This document shows positions 1-5,710 of a DNA stretch of 5,710 nt, in pieces. The stretch comes from Acidobacteriaceae bacterium (lineage in GTDB: Bacteria; Acidobacteriota; Terriglobia; Terriglobales; Acidobacteriaceae). The position numbers were made by a program, and so were the translations under genes. The DNA is taken from contig PMGP01000214.1 in the NCBI GenBank assembly GCA_003156235.1, positions 7,313-13,022 on the forward strand, written 5' to 3'. How positions within the stretch are numbered: the first letter of the stretch is position 1; each line of letters opens with the position of its first letter. Below the pieces are notes generated by a model. The model was not told the origin of the DNA. It searched no databases and saw nothing but the letters and a program-made list of their open reading frames with translations.

Positions 1-788
1 CTCTGGATGGTCCAGACGAGGCTCGCGTTCGAGGGTAGTGTGCGTGCCGAGTCGCGATGGGTCTGCACGATACATGCATCAGGATAGATTTTAATTAATT
101 GGTCAAGATTGAGCAGATGCATGGGCTCTTTCAAAATCCAGCGACCTTTCGGCCCCTTCCACTGAAGCTGCTGCAGCGCCCTGTTATGGCTGCGATAGAT
201 GCCGTCAGGATGGGCGGTCGCGAGCCAATGGGCATATTGCGGGACGTAGATACTCGCAAAAAACCGCGTGCAGTAAAGGCTGAACGCGAAGAAGCTCAAG
301 CAATCCGCAGGCAGTGTTGCGCCCCAGGGGTGCATGGTGCGCAGCACCGGCATGGCCTCCAGCATGGCGTCGATCCCCGCCTGGGTTTGCGCAATCCTCG
401 GGTCCGTGGTGTAGGTGGCGGCCTCCGGCGCCGGCCAGGGGATGGCAGACTCCCATTCCTGCGGCGCGCGGCCAGCCGGATCGAGCGCGCAAAGATCGTG
501 AAGGATGGTCGTCCCGGTCCGCGGCAGCCCCGTGAGGATCAGCGGCCGGACGATTTTCTGTTCGGTGATTTCAGGGTGCAGCTTTTCATCCTCGACGAAA
601 TGCAGGCGGATCGCGAGCTGCGTGAGGATCTGGTCCTGTAGCGAGGCTGCCCCGGCTTCCGAGAGTTGCGCGGCAACGGCTGCGCTCACAAGTTCGCCAA
701 GCCCAATGCGGAAGGCCTGATCGGTTCCCCAATCCGATAACCCGGTTTGCGCTTCAGCGGCGCTTAGGAGTGTCTCTACATCTAACAT
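1..788 (-). CDS. PAPS-dependent sulfotransferase family protein (Sulfotransfer_3-like), C-terminus beyond the window
   Basis: Predicted to transfer a sulfuryl group from PAPS to a hydroxyl (or amine) of an unknown acceptor, probably in the cytoplasm. The minus-strand frame stays open for 262 codons to the window edge. Residues 85-96 read LTGLPRTGTTIL, the 5'-phosphosulfate-binding loop of this family. Around residues 210-225 the stretch GRWILKEPMHL matches the family's usual 'RWVLKSPxHL' block. HRDSARTLPSNAS (from residue 244) matches the 3'-phosphate-binding motif, with the Arg and the later Ser in place. Family members usually run to about 350-400 residues, so roughly the last third is missing only because the window ends. 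Two consecutive ATGs (791 and 788) are possible; 788 is preferred because the AGAAGGA site then lies at better spacing. It is the third gene of the leftward operon. No signal peptide is seen. The acceptor cannot be read from the sequence. Confidence 0.93.
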   Translation of the reverse strand, partial: MLDVETLLSAAEAQTGLSDWGTDQAFRIGLGELVSAAVAAQLSEAGAASLQDQILTQLAIRLHFVEDEKLHPEITEQKIVRPLILTGLPRTGTTILHDLCALDPAGRAPQEWESAIPWPAPEAATYTTDPRIAQTQAGIDAMLEAMPVLRTMHPWGATLPADCLSFFAFSLYCTRFFASIYVPQYAHWLATAHPDGIYRSHNRALQQLQWKGPKGRWILKEPMHLLNLDQLIKIYPDACIVQTHRDSARTLPSNASLVWTIQ

Positions 789-794
789 CATTTT

Positions 795-801
795 TCCTTC
801 T
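795..801 (-). promoter_or_regulatory. Ribosome binding site of the sulfotransferase gene
   Basis: On the minus strand AGAAGGA precedes the double ATG. It lies 3 bases from the ATG at 791 and 6 bases from the ATG at 788, which favours the second ATG as the true start. The gap to the preceding gene is too short to show a separate terminator, so translation probably begins on the operon transcript. Confidence 0.6.
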
Positions 802-824
802 TGGACGTTTATTAAGAATTTTTA

Positions 825-1871
825 CTAACCAGAAAGCTCACACATGCCGAAGCCTTCCTCGCCATCCCAGATGAAGCGCGAGCAAGACTGGCTCATTATT
901 TTCGCAGCTTCCTGGACCAGACCGTGACCAGCGGCGAACGCCCCGGTGCCTGCGGCTTTGCGCTGGACAGACGGCGCCGGCCCGCCCCAATCGCCAAGCG
1001 GAATCCAGGTTGTGTGGAAATTCATGCCCTCGATACGCGCCGTACGATTGCCCGCCTGTAATTCAACGGAGAATCCATGCTCATTGGAATCACGCGAGAA
1101 TTTCGGGGAGTTTATGATCTCTGCACGGAGAATTCGGCCATCCTCTGCGAGATAAGCCTCACTGAAATAGGGCGTTCCATCCAGGGTGAAAAGCTGCTTC
1201 AGACCAAATCCCCGCCCACCTGGAAACTGCCCAGTCACCCAGGCGTGAGAGCCCATGCCGGTGGTATCGCGCGGTCCGCGCACATGACCGCGCAAGCCGA
1301 CGCCAGAGAACGCATAAGATTCTCCAGCGGCCGATATTGTTCCTTCGCCGCGGATAATCTGCTCATACTTACCAAGAAAAATTCCATCTGCCGTCCGTGG
1401 CGGCCCGACCAAGCTTTGCGGCCCGGTTGAGAGTGGAATCAACCAGGGCTCAGTAAGCGTTTGAGCCTTAACCTCAACAACCACTTCAGCCGTGGGGCCG
1501 GTGGTAACCGAACCCTGCGCTTCCTGCTCCTGCGTCAGCGTTATCGCTTCGGCATTCCACCGATACTCCCAGTTTTCATACGGTTTGACACAACGGTAAC
1601 GCAGACTGCGGCCACCCGGCTCGGCACCATTTTCATAACGTCCCTCAGAATGGGTGATGAACCGCCGGCCATCGGGGAAAAACAGCGTTGCACGTTCCCG
1701 GGCGATGCCATCACGGACATAATAAAGATGTAAATTGAAGCCGATCCGGCGCGGTCCATCAACCAGCCAGACATTGAATGTTTCATAGGTCAACGGGTCC
1801 GCTGGCCCATGCACGAGCGCCTGATCCAGGCTGGGATTAAGGCCACCACTACGATCGATTGAGACTGTCAT
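825..1871 (-). CDS. Uncharacterised protein, weakly AttH/CrtC-like (DUF7064/DUF7065-type)
   Basis: A 348-residue protein of unknown function, with no signal peptide or membrane segment, so probably cytoplasmic. It is rich in beta-strand-like alternation. Two stretches recall the AttH/CrtC-type proteins often annotated as DUF7065 plus DUF7064: an N-terminal half with paired aromatic strands ending near KPYENWEYRWNAEA (96-109), and a second half opening with GVGLRGHVRGPRD (190-202), where the family typically shows a 'GxGxRDHSWGxR' motif. Here the usual Asp-His-Ser-Trp is degraded to Gly-His-Val-Arg, so catalysis by analogy is not safe. The C-terminus is a compact acidic/aromatic tail, IWDGEEGFGMCELSG. 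The ATG at 1871 was chosen because it lies one base after the stop of the upstream gene and has GGAGGG just before it. The frame stays open further upstream, but that extension lies wholly within the preceding gene. The family assignment is from memory of motifs and is tentative; the reading frame itself is solid. Confidence 0.85.
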   Translation of the reverse strand: MTVSIDRSGGLNPSLDQALVHGPADPLTYETFNVWLVDGPRRIGFNLHLYYVRDGIARERATLFFPDGRRFITHSEGRYENGAEPGGRSLRYRCVKPYENWEYRWNAEAITLTQEQEAQGSVTTGPTAEVVVEVKAQTLTEPWLIPLSTGPQSLVGPPRTADGIFLGKYEQIIRGEGTISAAGESYAFSGVGLRGHVRGPRDTTGMGSHAWVTGQFPGGRGFGLKQLFTLDGTPYFSEAYLAEDGRILRAEIINSPKFSRDSNEHGFSVELQAGNRTARIEGMNFHTTWIPLGDWGGPAPSVQRKAAGTGAFAAGHGLVQEAAKIMSQSCSRFIWDGEEGFGMCELSG

Positions 1872-1883
1872 GCTAATGCCCTC
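1869..1883 (-). promoter_or_regulatory. Stop-start junction with embedded ribosome binding site (translational coupling)
   Basis: Read on the minus strand, the last codons of the SMP-30-like gene include GGAGGG, followed by its TAG stop, a single C, and the ATG of the next gene. A ribosome ending the first gene is placed directly at the next start, so the two proteins are probably made in linked amounts. Confidence 0.7.
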
Positions 1884-2811
1884 CACAAACGGGGCTAGGG
1901 CCGGCCCACTTTTCCTGAAAAGCCAGTGCCAGACCTGGCGCATCCCATGTCGCCGTGAAAACAACGCCGCAATGCAGGCCGGTGATGTATGCGGTCCGCA
2001 TATCGGCACCGCCAAAACAGATATTCGAAGGATCGCCGGGGACGGTTGGAATACGTTCGGCGGTGCCGTCCGGCGCGACGCGCAGGATGAGATTATTTCC
2101 TGGGCAGGCCACGCAAACCTTGCCATCCGCCTGAACGGCAAGCGAGTCCATCAGTAAACTAGCATCGCCGAACAGAAGTGCAGATGCCTGCATCGCGTTT
2201 GTGATCTTTCCAGGTTCCGTCAGAGAGAAACACCAAACTCGGCCAGAATGGGTCTCCGAGACATACAACTTGGTTCCATCCGGGCTGAGACCAACCCCAT
2301 TGGGGCGCTCCAACGGCGGCGTGACGGCGTGCAACCCCGTGCCATCGGCTTGTGCGTAATACACCTGGCCCATTTGCGGCGCTGCCCTACGAAGAGAGCC
2401 AAAATCGGAGAAATAAAAGCCGCCAAATCCATCGAAGACCAGATCATTGGGAGCAACCAGCGGAACGCCATCACATTGATTATACAGCATTTTAACCTCG
2501 CCTGTTTCGAGGTTCACCGTCTCAATTCGGCCTAAGCCGGGATCGATAGCATCGCCATCCTCGCCTTCACGCAAGCGGGCGATATCATCGGCGTCCAGGC
2601 CACCGTTATTACAAATGTAGCAAAGATTGTTTGGTCCAAAGGCAAGACCATTCGGACCTCCGCCAATCTGCCGCGTCGAAATGACAGCCCCTGCAGCACT
2701 GAGATGGGTCATTTGCCCAGCAAGCACCTGGACACAAAGCAGGCTCCCATCACCCCGCACCACCGGCCCCTCGCTGAAAGGCAATCCAATGGCAAGAATG
2801 TCAAACTGCAC
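1873..2811 (-). CDS. SMP-30/gluconolactonase/LRE family protein
   Basis: A predicted six-bladed beta-propeller lactone hydrolase of 312 residues, the usual size for the family. The divalent-metal ligands expected from SMP-30 are present: Glu14 in FSEGP, Asn171 in RPNGVGLSPDG, and Asp222 in MDSLAV. Asn122 in APNDLVF fits the substrate-side Asn. The spacing between these residues is close to that in known members. The segment PSNICFGGADMRTAYITG near the C-terminus is a typical family signature. No signal peptide is seen, so it is probably cytoplasmic. The start is GTG at 2811; the frame meets a TGA 13 codons upstream with no other usual start between, and no clear Shine-Dalgarno precedes it. 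It is the first gene of the leftward operon, and its final codons contain the GGAGGG site of the next gene, which suggests translational coupling. The substrate is unknown; sugar lactones and other cyclic esters are both possible. Confidence 0.93.
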   Translation of the reverse strand: MQFDILAIGLPFSEGPVVRGDGSLLCVQVLAGQMTHLSAAGAVISTRQIGGGPNGLAFGPNNLCYICNNGGLDADDIARLREGEDGDAIDPGLGRIETVNLETGEVKMLYNQCDGVPLVAPNDLVFDGFGGFYFSDFGSLRRAAPQMGQVYYAQADGTGLHAVTPPLERPNGVGLSPDGTKLYVSETHSGRVWCFSLTEPGKITNAMQASALLFGDASLLMDSLAVQADGKVCVACPGNNLILRVAPDGTAERIPTVPGDPSNICFGGADMRTAYITGLHCGVVFTATWDAPGLALAFQEKWAGPSPVCGGH

Positions 2812-2911
2812 GGCAACATTGGCGCCGAGACCGCCATGTAAGCTTCAACTGTATCACTTCGCCTGTCCTCCGTCGCCGATTATACTGCGATCAAGTCTGG
2901 ATATTATGCAG

Positions 2912-2940
2912 AGTATCGGAAAATTTGACCGATAAGTCAA
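2912..2940 (-). promoter_or_regulatory. Candidate promoter for the leftward operon
   Basis: On the minus strand, TTGACT (2940-2935) stands 17 bases from GATACT (2917-2912), matching the sigma-70 consensus at 5/6 and 4/6. The -35 lies within the inverted repeat at 2924-2941, as expected for a repressor site. Transcription would start near 2905, about 95 bases before the GTG at 2811. A second possible -10, a perfect TATAAT on the minus strand at 2879-2884, has no convincing -35 at normal spacing, so it is kept only as an alternative. Confidence 0.45.
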
Positions 2941-2941
2941 C
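2924..2941. promoter_or_regulatory. Operator-like inverted repeat, copy 1 (TTTGAC-N6-GTCAAC)
   Basis: Arms TTGAC and GTCAA are separated by 6 bases (CGATAA) in the divergent region between the SMP-30-like gene and the TetR-family gene. Size and place fit a TetR-family operator. The same arms with the same spacing recur at 3673-3690, which makes chance less likely. The right arm forms the -35 of the leftward promoter candidate, and the left arm gives TTGACC for the rightward direction, although no good rightward -10 follows it. Binding by the adjacent regulator is inferred. Confidence 0.55.
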
Positions 2942-2982
2942 GCCTGTCTGGACATTCAACGCAAAATACGGATGATCCAAAT

Positions 2983-3681
2983 ATGGCCAGCAAACCATCC
3001 ACACCCAACCGGATCATTGAAGCCGCCACCGCCTTATTTTGGCGTAGTGGCTATCACGCGGTATCCGTGGACGCCATCTGTGGTGCCGCTCTCGTCCAGA
3101 AGGGCAGCCTCTACCACGCCTTTGGATCAAAAGCTGATCTGCTTACGGTTGTCATTCAGCAGATATGGGAGAGGGATCGCGGGGAGATCGAAAAGATCTA
3201 TCTCACGGACGACCCATTACTGGAAAAACTCCGTAATCATTTGGAATGGTTTGGTATTTCTCAGCGGCGGCTAAAGGCACGTTATGGCTTTGTGCCCGGC
3301 ACGTTCGAAATCGTCATTGATACGAATATTCCCGAAAAAGCACAGGAATTCATGTCCGCGGCCAGTCATGACGCCATAGGTATCATGCGCGACACGATCA
3401 ATACCTTACTTGCGCCAAGGCGACTAAACGCCGAGACCGTGGAATGGATTACGACGGTGATCAGACAGCTCGTCAGGGGGGCTTTGATCGAGGCGCGTCT
3501 AGGCAATTCGCTGACGCCGCTCGATGCGTTGCCTGAATCGGCTCTGGCGTTGATTGGCCTGGCACCGCCGCCGATCGTTGGTGTCAATCGGGAAGTTATG
3601 TTTCCGATAGGGTTAGGGGCTATCGAAACCGGGCTCCGCGAGATGCAGCGTAAAGAGCGTGACACAATGGGGTTTGACTAA
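2983..3681 (+). CDS. TetR/AcrR-family transcriptional regulator
   Basis: A 232-residue DNA-binding protein, expected to act as a dimeric repressor released by a small ligand. The N-terminal helix-turn-helix is clear at about residues 9-55: RIIEAATALFWRSGYHAVSV, then AICGAALVQKGSLYHAFGSK, matching the TetR pattern that ends 'KGSLYxHFxSKxxLL'. The helical remainder, residues 60-210, is the variable ligand and dimer domain and gives no clue to the inducer. The protein is slightly long for the family because of a tail after about residue 205. The ATG start has only a weak GGA-containing site 8 bases upstream. It is divergent from the lactonase-like operon and 76 bases upstream of cysD. Its last two sense codons and stop lie inside the second inverted repeat. 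Base composition is lower in GC than in cysD. The most likely targets are its two flanking operons. Confidence 0.93.
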   Translation: MASKPSTPNRIIEAATALFWRSGYHAVSVDAICGAALVQKGSLYHAFGSKADLLTVVIQQIWERDRGEIEKIYLTDDPLLEKLRNHLEWFGISQRRLKARYGFVPGTFEIVIDTNIPEKAQEFMSAASHDAIGIMRDTINTLLAPRRLNAETVEWITTVIRQLVRGALIEARLGNSLTPLDALPESALALIGLAPPPIVGVNREVMFPIGLGAIETGLREMQRKERDTMGFD

Positions 3682-3690
3682 ATAGTCAAA
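3673..3690. promoter_or_regulatory. Operator-like palindrome, copy 2 (TTTGACTA-AA-TAGTCAAA)
   Basis: A perfect inverted repeat with 8-base arms around a central AA. It overlaps the last two sense codons and the TAA stop of the TetR-family gene and lies upstream of cysD. It shares TTTGAC-N6-GTCAA with the site at 2924-2941. A rho-independent terminator is unlikely: the stem is AT-rich and is not followed by a T run. As a second site for the same regulator it would place cysDN under its control. This role is inferred. Confidence 0.55.
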
Positions 3691-3701
3691 TAATATATAC
3701 G
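3674..3701 (+). promoter_or_regulatory. Candidate promoter for cysDN
   Basis: TTGACT (3674-3679), inside the palindrome, is followed after 16 bases by TATACG (3696-3701), in an AT-rich stretch that stands out from the surrounding sequence. Transcription would begin near 3708, about 50 bases before the TTG start of cysD. TATATA at 3694-3699 is an alternative -10, but at a short 14-base spacing. Readthrough from the TetR-family gene is also possible. Confidence 0.4.
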
Positions 3702-3742
3702 CACCCTGCGCCAGATCAGATAGACAGGCTGCGCGCAATAAA

Positions 3743-3748
3743 GGGGAG
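3743..3748 (+). promoter_or_regulatory. Ribosome binding site that decides the TTG start of cysD
   Basis: GGGGAG, preceded by AA, lies 9 bases before TTG at 3758. No in-frame ATG or GTG occurs before the conserved core, so this site supports TTG as the start codon. Confidence 0.6.
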
Positions 3749-3757
3749 CTGGCAGAA

Positions 3758-4693
3758 TTGCGCCATCAACGTGATCAAGATTTACTATCAAACGCTCCAA
3801 CTCTGACCCACCTGCAGCGTTTGGAGGCTGAGTCGATTCACATTATGCGCGAGGTTGTGGCGGAGACGGAGAAACCGGTGATGCTGTACTCCGTGGGCAA
3901 GGACTCGGCGGTGATGCTGCATCTGGCGCGCAAGGCGTTCTACCCCAGCCCGCCGCCGTTCCCGCTGCTGCATGTGGACACGACCTGGAAGTTCCGCGCC
4001 ATGTACGAGCTGCGCGACCGCATGGCGCGTGAGAGCGGCATGGAGCTGCTGGTGTACCACAACCCGGAAGCCGCCGCGCGCGGCATCAACCCGTTCGAGC
4101 ATGGCGGCCTGCACACGGATATGTGGAAGACCGAAGGGCTGAAGCAGGCGCTCGACAAATACGGCTTCGACGCCGCTTTCGGCGGAGCGCGGCGCGACGA
4201 GGAAAAATCCCGCGCCAAGGAGCGGATTTTTTCCTTCCGCTCGGCCAACCACCGCTGGGACCCCAAGCAGCAACGCCCGGAATTGTGGAACCTCTACAAC
4301 GCCCGCAAAGCCAAGGGGGAGAGCATCCGCGTCTTCCCCATTTCCAACTGGACCGAACTGGACATCTGGCAATACATCCACCTGGAAAATATCCCCATCG
4401 TGCCGTTGTACTTCGCCGCCAAGCGCCCCACCGTGACGCGCGACGGCCTTATCCTTATGGTCGATGACGACCGCTTCCAATTCCGCCCCGGCGAGAAGGT
4501 GGAGGAACGCTCCATCCGCTTCCGCACGCTGGGCTGCTATCCGCTCACCGGCGCAGTTGAATCCGAAGCCACCACCCTGCCGGAAGTGATTCAAGAAATG
4601 CTGCTCACCACCACCTCGGAACGCCAGGGCCGCGCCATCGACCACGACCAGGCGGCAAGCATGGAAAAGAAAAAGCAGGAGGGGTATTTCTAA
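3758..4693 (+). CDS. cysD: Sulfate adenylyltransferase subunit 2 (ATP sulfurylase small subunit)
   Basis: The catalytic subunit of ATP sulfurylase: with CysN it converts ATP and sulfate to adenosine 5'-phosphosulfate (APS) and pyrophosphate in the cytoplasm, driven by GTP hydrolysis on CysN. At 311 residues it is close to the roughly 300-residue family length and aligns throughout with the E. coli protein as remembered. Key blocks are the PP-loop SVGKDS (45-50), LLHVDTTWKFR (70-80), FGGARRDEEKSRAKER (141-156), FPISNWTELDIWQYI (193-207), RFRTLGCYPLTGAVES (254-269), and the family's terminal KKKQEGYF. Translation starts at TTG with a good ribosome binding site, giving about 12 residues of non-conserved leader before LTHLQRLEAESIHI. 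Its stop overlaps the cysN start by one base (TAATG). The product feeds sulfate assimilation and, after APS kinase, PAPS for the sulfotransferase encoded on the left. The gene is very GC-rich from about 3850 onward. Confidence 0.98.
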   Translation: MRHQRDQDLLSNAPTLTHLQRLEAESIHIMREVVAETEKPVMLYSVGKDSAVMLHLARKAFYPSPPPFPLLHVDTTWKFRAMYELRDRMARESGMELLVYHNPEAAARGINPFEHGGLHTDMWKTEGLKQALDKYGFDAAFGGARRDEEKSRAKERIFSFRSANHRWDPKQQRPELWNLYNARKAKGESIRVFPISNWTELDIWQYIHLENIPIVPLYFAAKRPTVTRDGLILMVDDDRFQFRPGEKVEERSIRFRTLGCYPLTGAVESEATTLPEVIQEMLLTTTSERQGRAIDHDQAASMEKKKQEGYF

Positions 4694-5710
4694 TGTCCGA
4701 AACCAAGGAAAGCTCCTACGTCACCGAGGCGCTGATAGCCGAGGATATCGACGCCTATCTGGAGAAACACCAGCACAAATCCCTGCTGCGCTTCATCACC
4801 TGCGGCTCGGTCGATGACGGCAAATCCACCCTCATCGGGCGGTTGCTTTATGACTCGAAGATGATCTTCGAAGACCAGCTCGCTGCCCTCGAAGCGGACA
4901 GCAAGCGCGTCGGCACCCAGGGGCAGAATATCGACTTCGCCCTGCTGGTCGACGGCCTTGCCGCTGAGCGCGAACAAGGCATCACCATCGATGTTGCTTA
5001 CCGCTACTTTTCCACCCCGCGCCGTAAATTCATCATTGCGGACACGCCGGGCCACGAGCAATACACGCGCAACATGGCCACCGGCGCATCGACAGCCGAT
5101 GCGGCTGTGGTGCTGATTGACGCGAGCAAGGGCGTTCTGATCCAGTCGCGCCGTCATGCCTACATTGCATCGCTGCTGCGCGTCCGCCACGTTCTCGTTG
5201 CGGTGAACAAGATGGATCTGATCGGCTACGACGAAGGTGCCTTTCGCGCGATCAAGCTGGATTTTACTTCCGTTCTGGATCAGATTGCGGCGGATACAGG
5301 AACTCCTGTCGAGGCCAGTTTTGTCCCGGTCAACGCGCTGGCGGGAGATAACATCGTCCATGGATCAAAAGCGATGCCGTGGTACCAGGGGCCGTCGCTG
5401 CTGGAGCTTCTGGAATCGCTGCCGTCGTCGCGGGGCACACTCACTGAGCCCTTCCGCTTTCCCGTGCAGCGGGTCCTTCGTCCTGATCATACTTTTCGCG
5501 GATTTGCCGGGCAGATTGCTTCAGGAACAATCGCTCCGGGAGACAGAGTTACGGTGCTTCCTTCCGGCAGAAACGCTGAGGTCGCGCGCATCGTAACTTT
5601 CGATGGCGACCTTAACACGGCCATTGCGCCGCAATCGGTCGCTTTCGTTTTGGATCGTGAACTCGATATCAGCCGCGGCGATATGATCGTCTCCGCACAG
5701 GCTCCGGCAA
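4693..5710 (+). CDS. cysN: Sulfate adenylyltransferase subunit 1 (GTPase subunit), C-terminus beyond the window
   Basis: The regulatory GTPase subunit of ATP sulfurylase, related to EF-Tu/EF-1alpha; GTP hydrolysis drives APS formation by CysD. The 339 visible residues hold all GTPase motifs: G1 GSVDDGKS (38-45), the switch region EREQGITIDVAYRYF (92-106), G3 DTPGHEQY (117-124), G4 NKMD (172-175), and a G5-like VNALAGDN (213-220). From about residue 253 the EF-Tu domain 2-like beta-barrel begins (FRFPVQRVLRPDHTFRGFAG). The ATG shares its A with the cysD stop, so the two are coupled. About 430-475 residues are usual for CysN alone; many proteobacteria carry a CysN-CysC fusion of about 620-650 residues with APS kinase at the end, and the window stops too early to tell which this is. 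That point matters because a fusion would complete PAPS synthesis within this operon. Confidence 0.97.
   Translation, partial: MSETKESSYVTEALIAEDIDAYLEKHQHKSLLRFITCGSVDDGKSTLIGRLLYDSKMIFEDQLAALEADSKRVGTQGQNIDFALLVDGLAAEREQGITIDVAYRYFSTPRRKFIIADTPGHEQYTRNMATGASTADAAVVLIDASKGVLIQSRRHAYIASLLRVRHVLVAVNKMDLIGYDEGAFRAIKLDFTSVLDQIAADTGTPVEASFVPVNALAGDNIVHGSKAMPWYQGPSLLELLESLPSSRGTLTEPFRFPVQRVLRPDHTFRGFAGQIASGTIAPGDRVTVLPSGRNAEVARIVTFDGDLNTAIAPQSVAFVLDRELDISRGDMIVSAQAPA

Larger units (their letters stand above)
2895..2956 (+). repeat. Short imperfect direct repeat around the divergent operator
   Basis: GTCTGGATATT at 2895-2905 and GTCTGGACATT at 2946-2956 match at 10 of 11 bases and are 51 bases apart, flanking the inverted repeat at 2924-2941. 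They could be half-sites for a second regulator or chance similarity. No function is claimed. Confidence 0.3.

Noticed and set aside
99..641. Plus-strand open frame of 180 codons at the left end
   Set aside because: It is antisense to the sulfotransferase, whose binding motifs are clear. The plus-strand translation is Arg/Pro-rich and looks like shadow coding.
1584..1600. TTTGAC-N6-GTAAC, a possible third copy of the operator motif
   Set aside because: The right arm departs from GTCAA at two of five bases, and the site is inside a coding region with no promoter nearby.
1872..2141. A 90-residue N-terminal extension of the uncharacterised minus-strand protein
   Set aside because: It lies entirely inside the SMP-30-like gene in another frame, has no protein-like conservation, and the ATG at 1871 has a good ribosome binding site and the expected position right after the preceding stop.
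2835..2837. ATG on the minus strand as an alternative start for the SMP-30-like gene
   Set aside because: It is out of frame with the conserved propeller sequence and its short reading frame ends about 40 codons later.
3673..3690. Palindrome read as a rho-independent terminator of the TetR-family gene
   Set aside because: The stem is AT-rich, has a 2-base loop and no following T run, and it shares its arms with the intergenic repeat at 2924-2941, so an operator fits better.
3788..4645. Long minus-strand open frame of 285 codons opposite cysD
   Set aside because: It is a by-product of the GC-rich codon pattern of cysD, which is certain on the plus strand. Its translation is low in complexity and resembles no known family.
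4690..5361. Minus-strand open frame of 223 codons opposite cysN
   Set aside because: cysN on the plus strand has all GTPase motifs in order; the antisense frame has no recognisable protein features.

Overview
The window is high-GC proteobacterial DNA, most likely alphaproteobacterial. This is judged from the style of the CysD and CysN proteins and from the company of a Sulfotransfer_3-type enzyme and an SMP-30 family protein. The genus cannot be named from the sequence alone.

Left part (1-2811, minus strand). Three genes run leftward as one probable operon. The order is an SMP-30/gluconolactonase-like protein (1873-2811, GTG start), a 348-residue protein of unknown function with a weak likeness to AttH/CrtC-type beta-barrel proteins (825-1871), and a PAPS-dependent sulfotransferase whose C-terminal end lies beyond the left edge (1-788). 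The first two genes are separated by one base (TAGCATG), and the second and third by about 36 bases.

Middle (2812-3681). A 171-base divergent intergenic region carries a promoter candidate and an operator-like inverted repeat. It is followed by a TetR-family regulator on the plus strand (2983-3681).

Right part (3682-5710, plus strand). cysD (TTG start with a good ribosome binding site) overlaps cysN by one base (TAATG). cysN runs off the right edge. Together they form ATP sulfurylase, the first step of sulfate activation towards APS and PAPS.

The most interesting point is a shared regulatory motif. The same inverted repeat, TTTGAC-N6-GTCAA, occurs between the divergent operons (2924-2941) and again, as a perfect 8-2-8 palindrome, over the tetR stop codon just upstream of cysDN (3673-3690). 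At each site it overlaps a plausible -35 element. This suggests that one TetR-type repressor controls both a sulfotransferase operon and the genes that start the synthesis of its sulfate donor. The layout therefore reads as a possible self-contained, inducible sulfation module, with a lactonase-like enzyme and an uncharacterised protein as further parts. The motif and gene order are seen directly; the regulatory and metabolic link is inferred.
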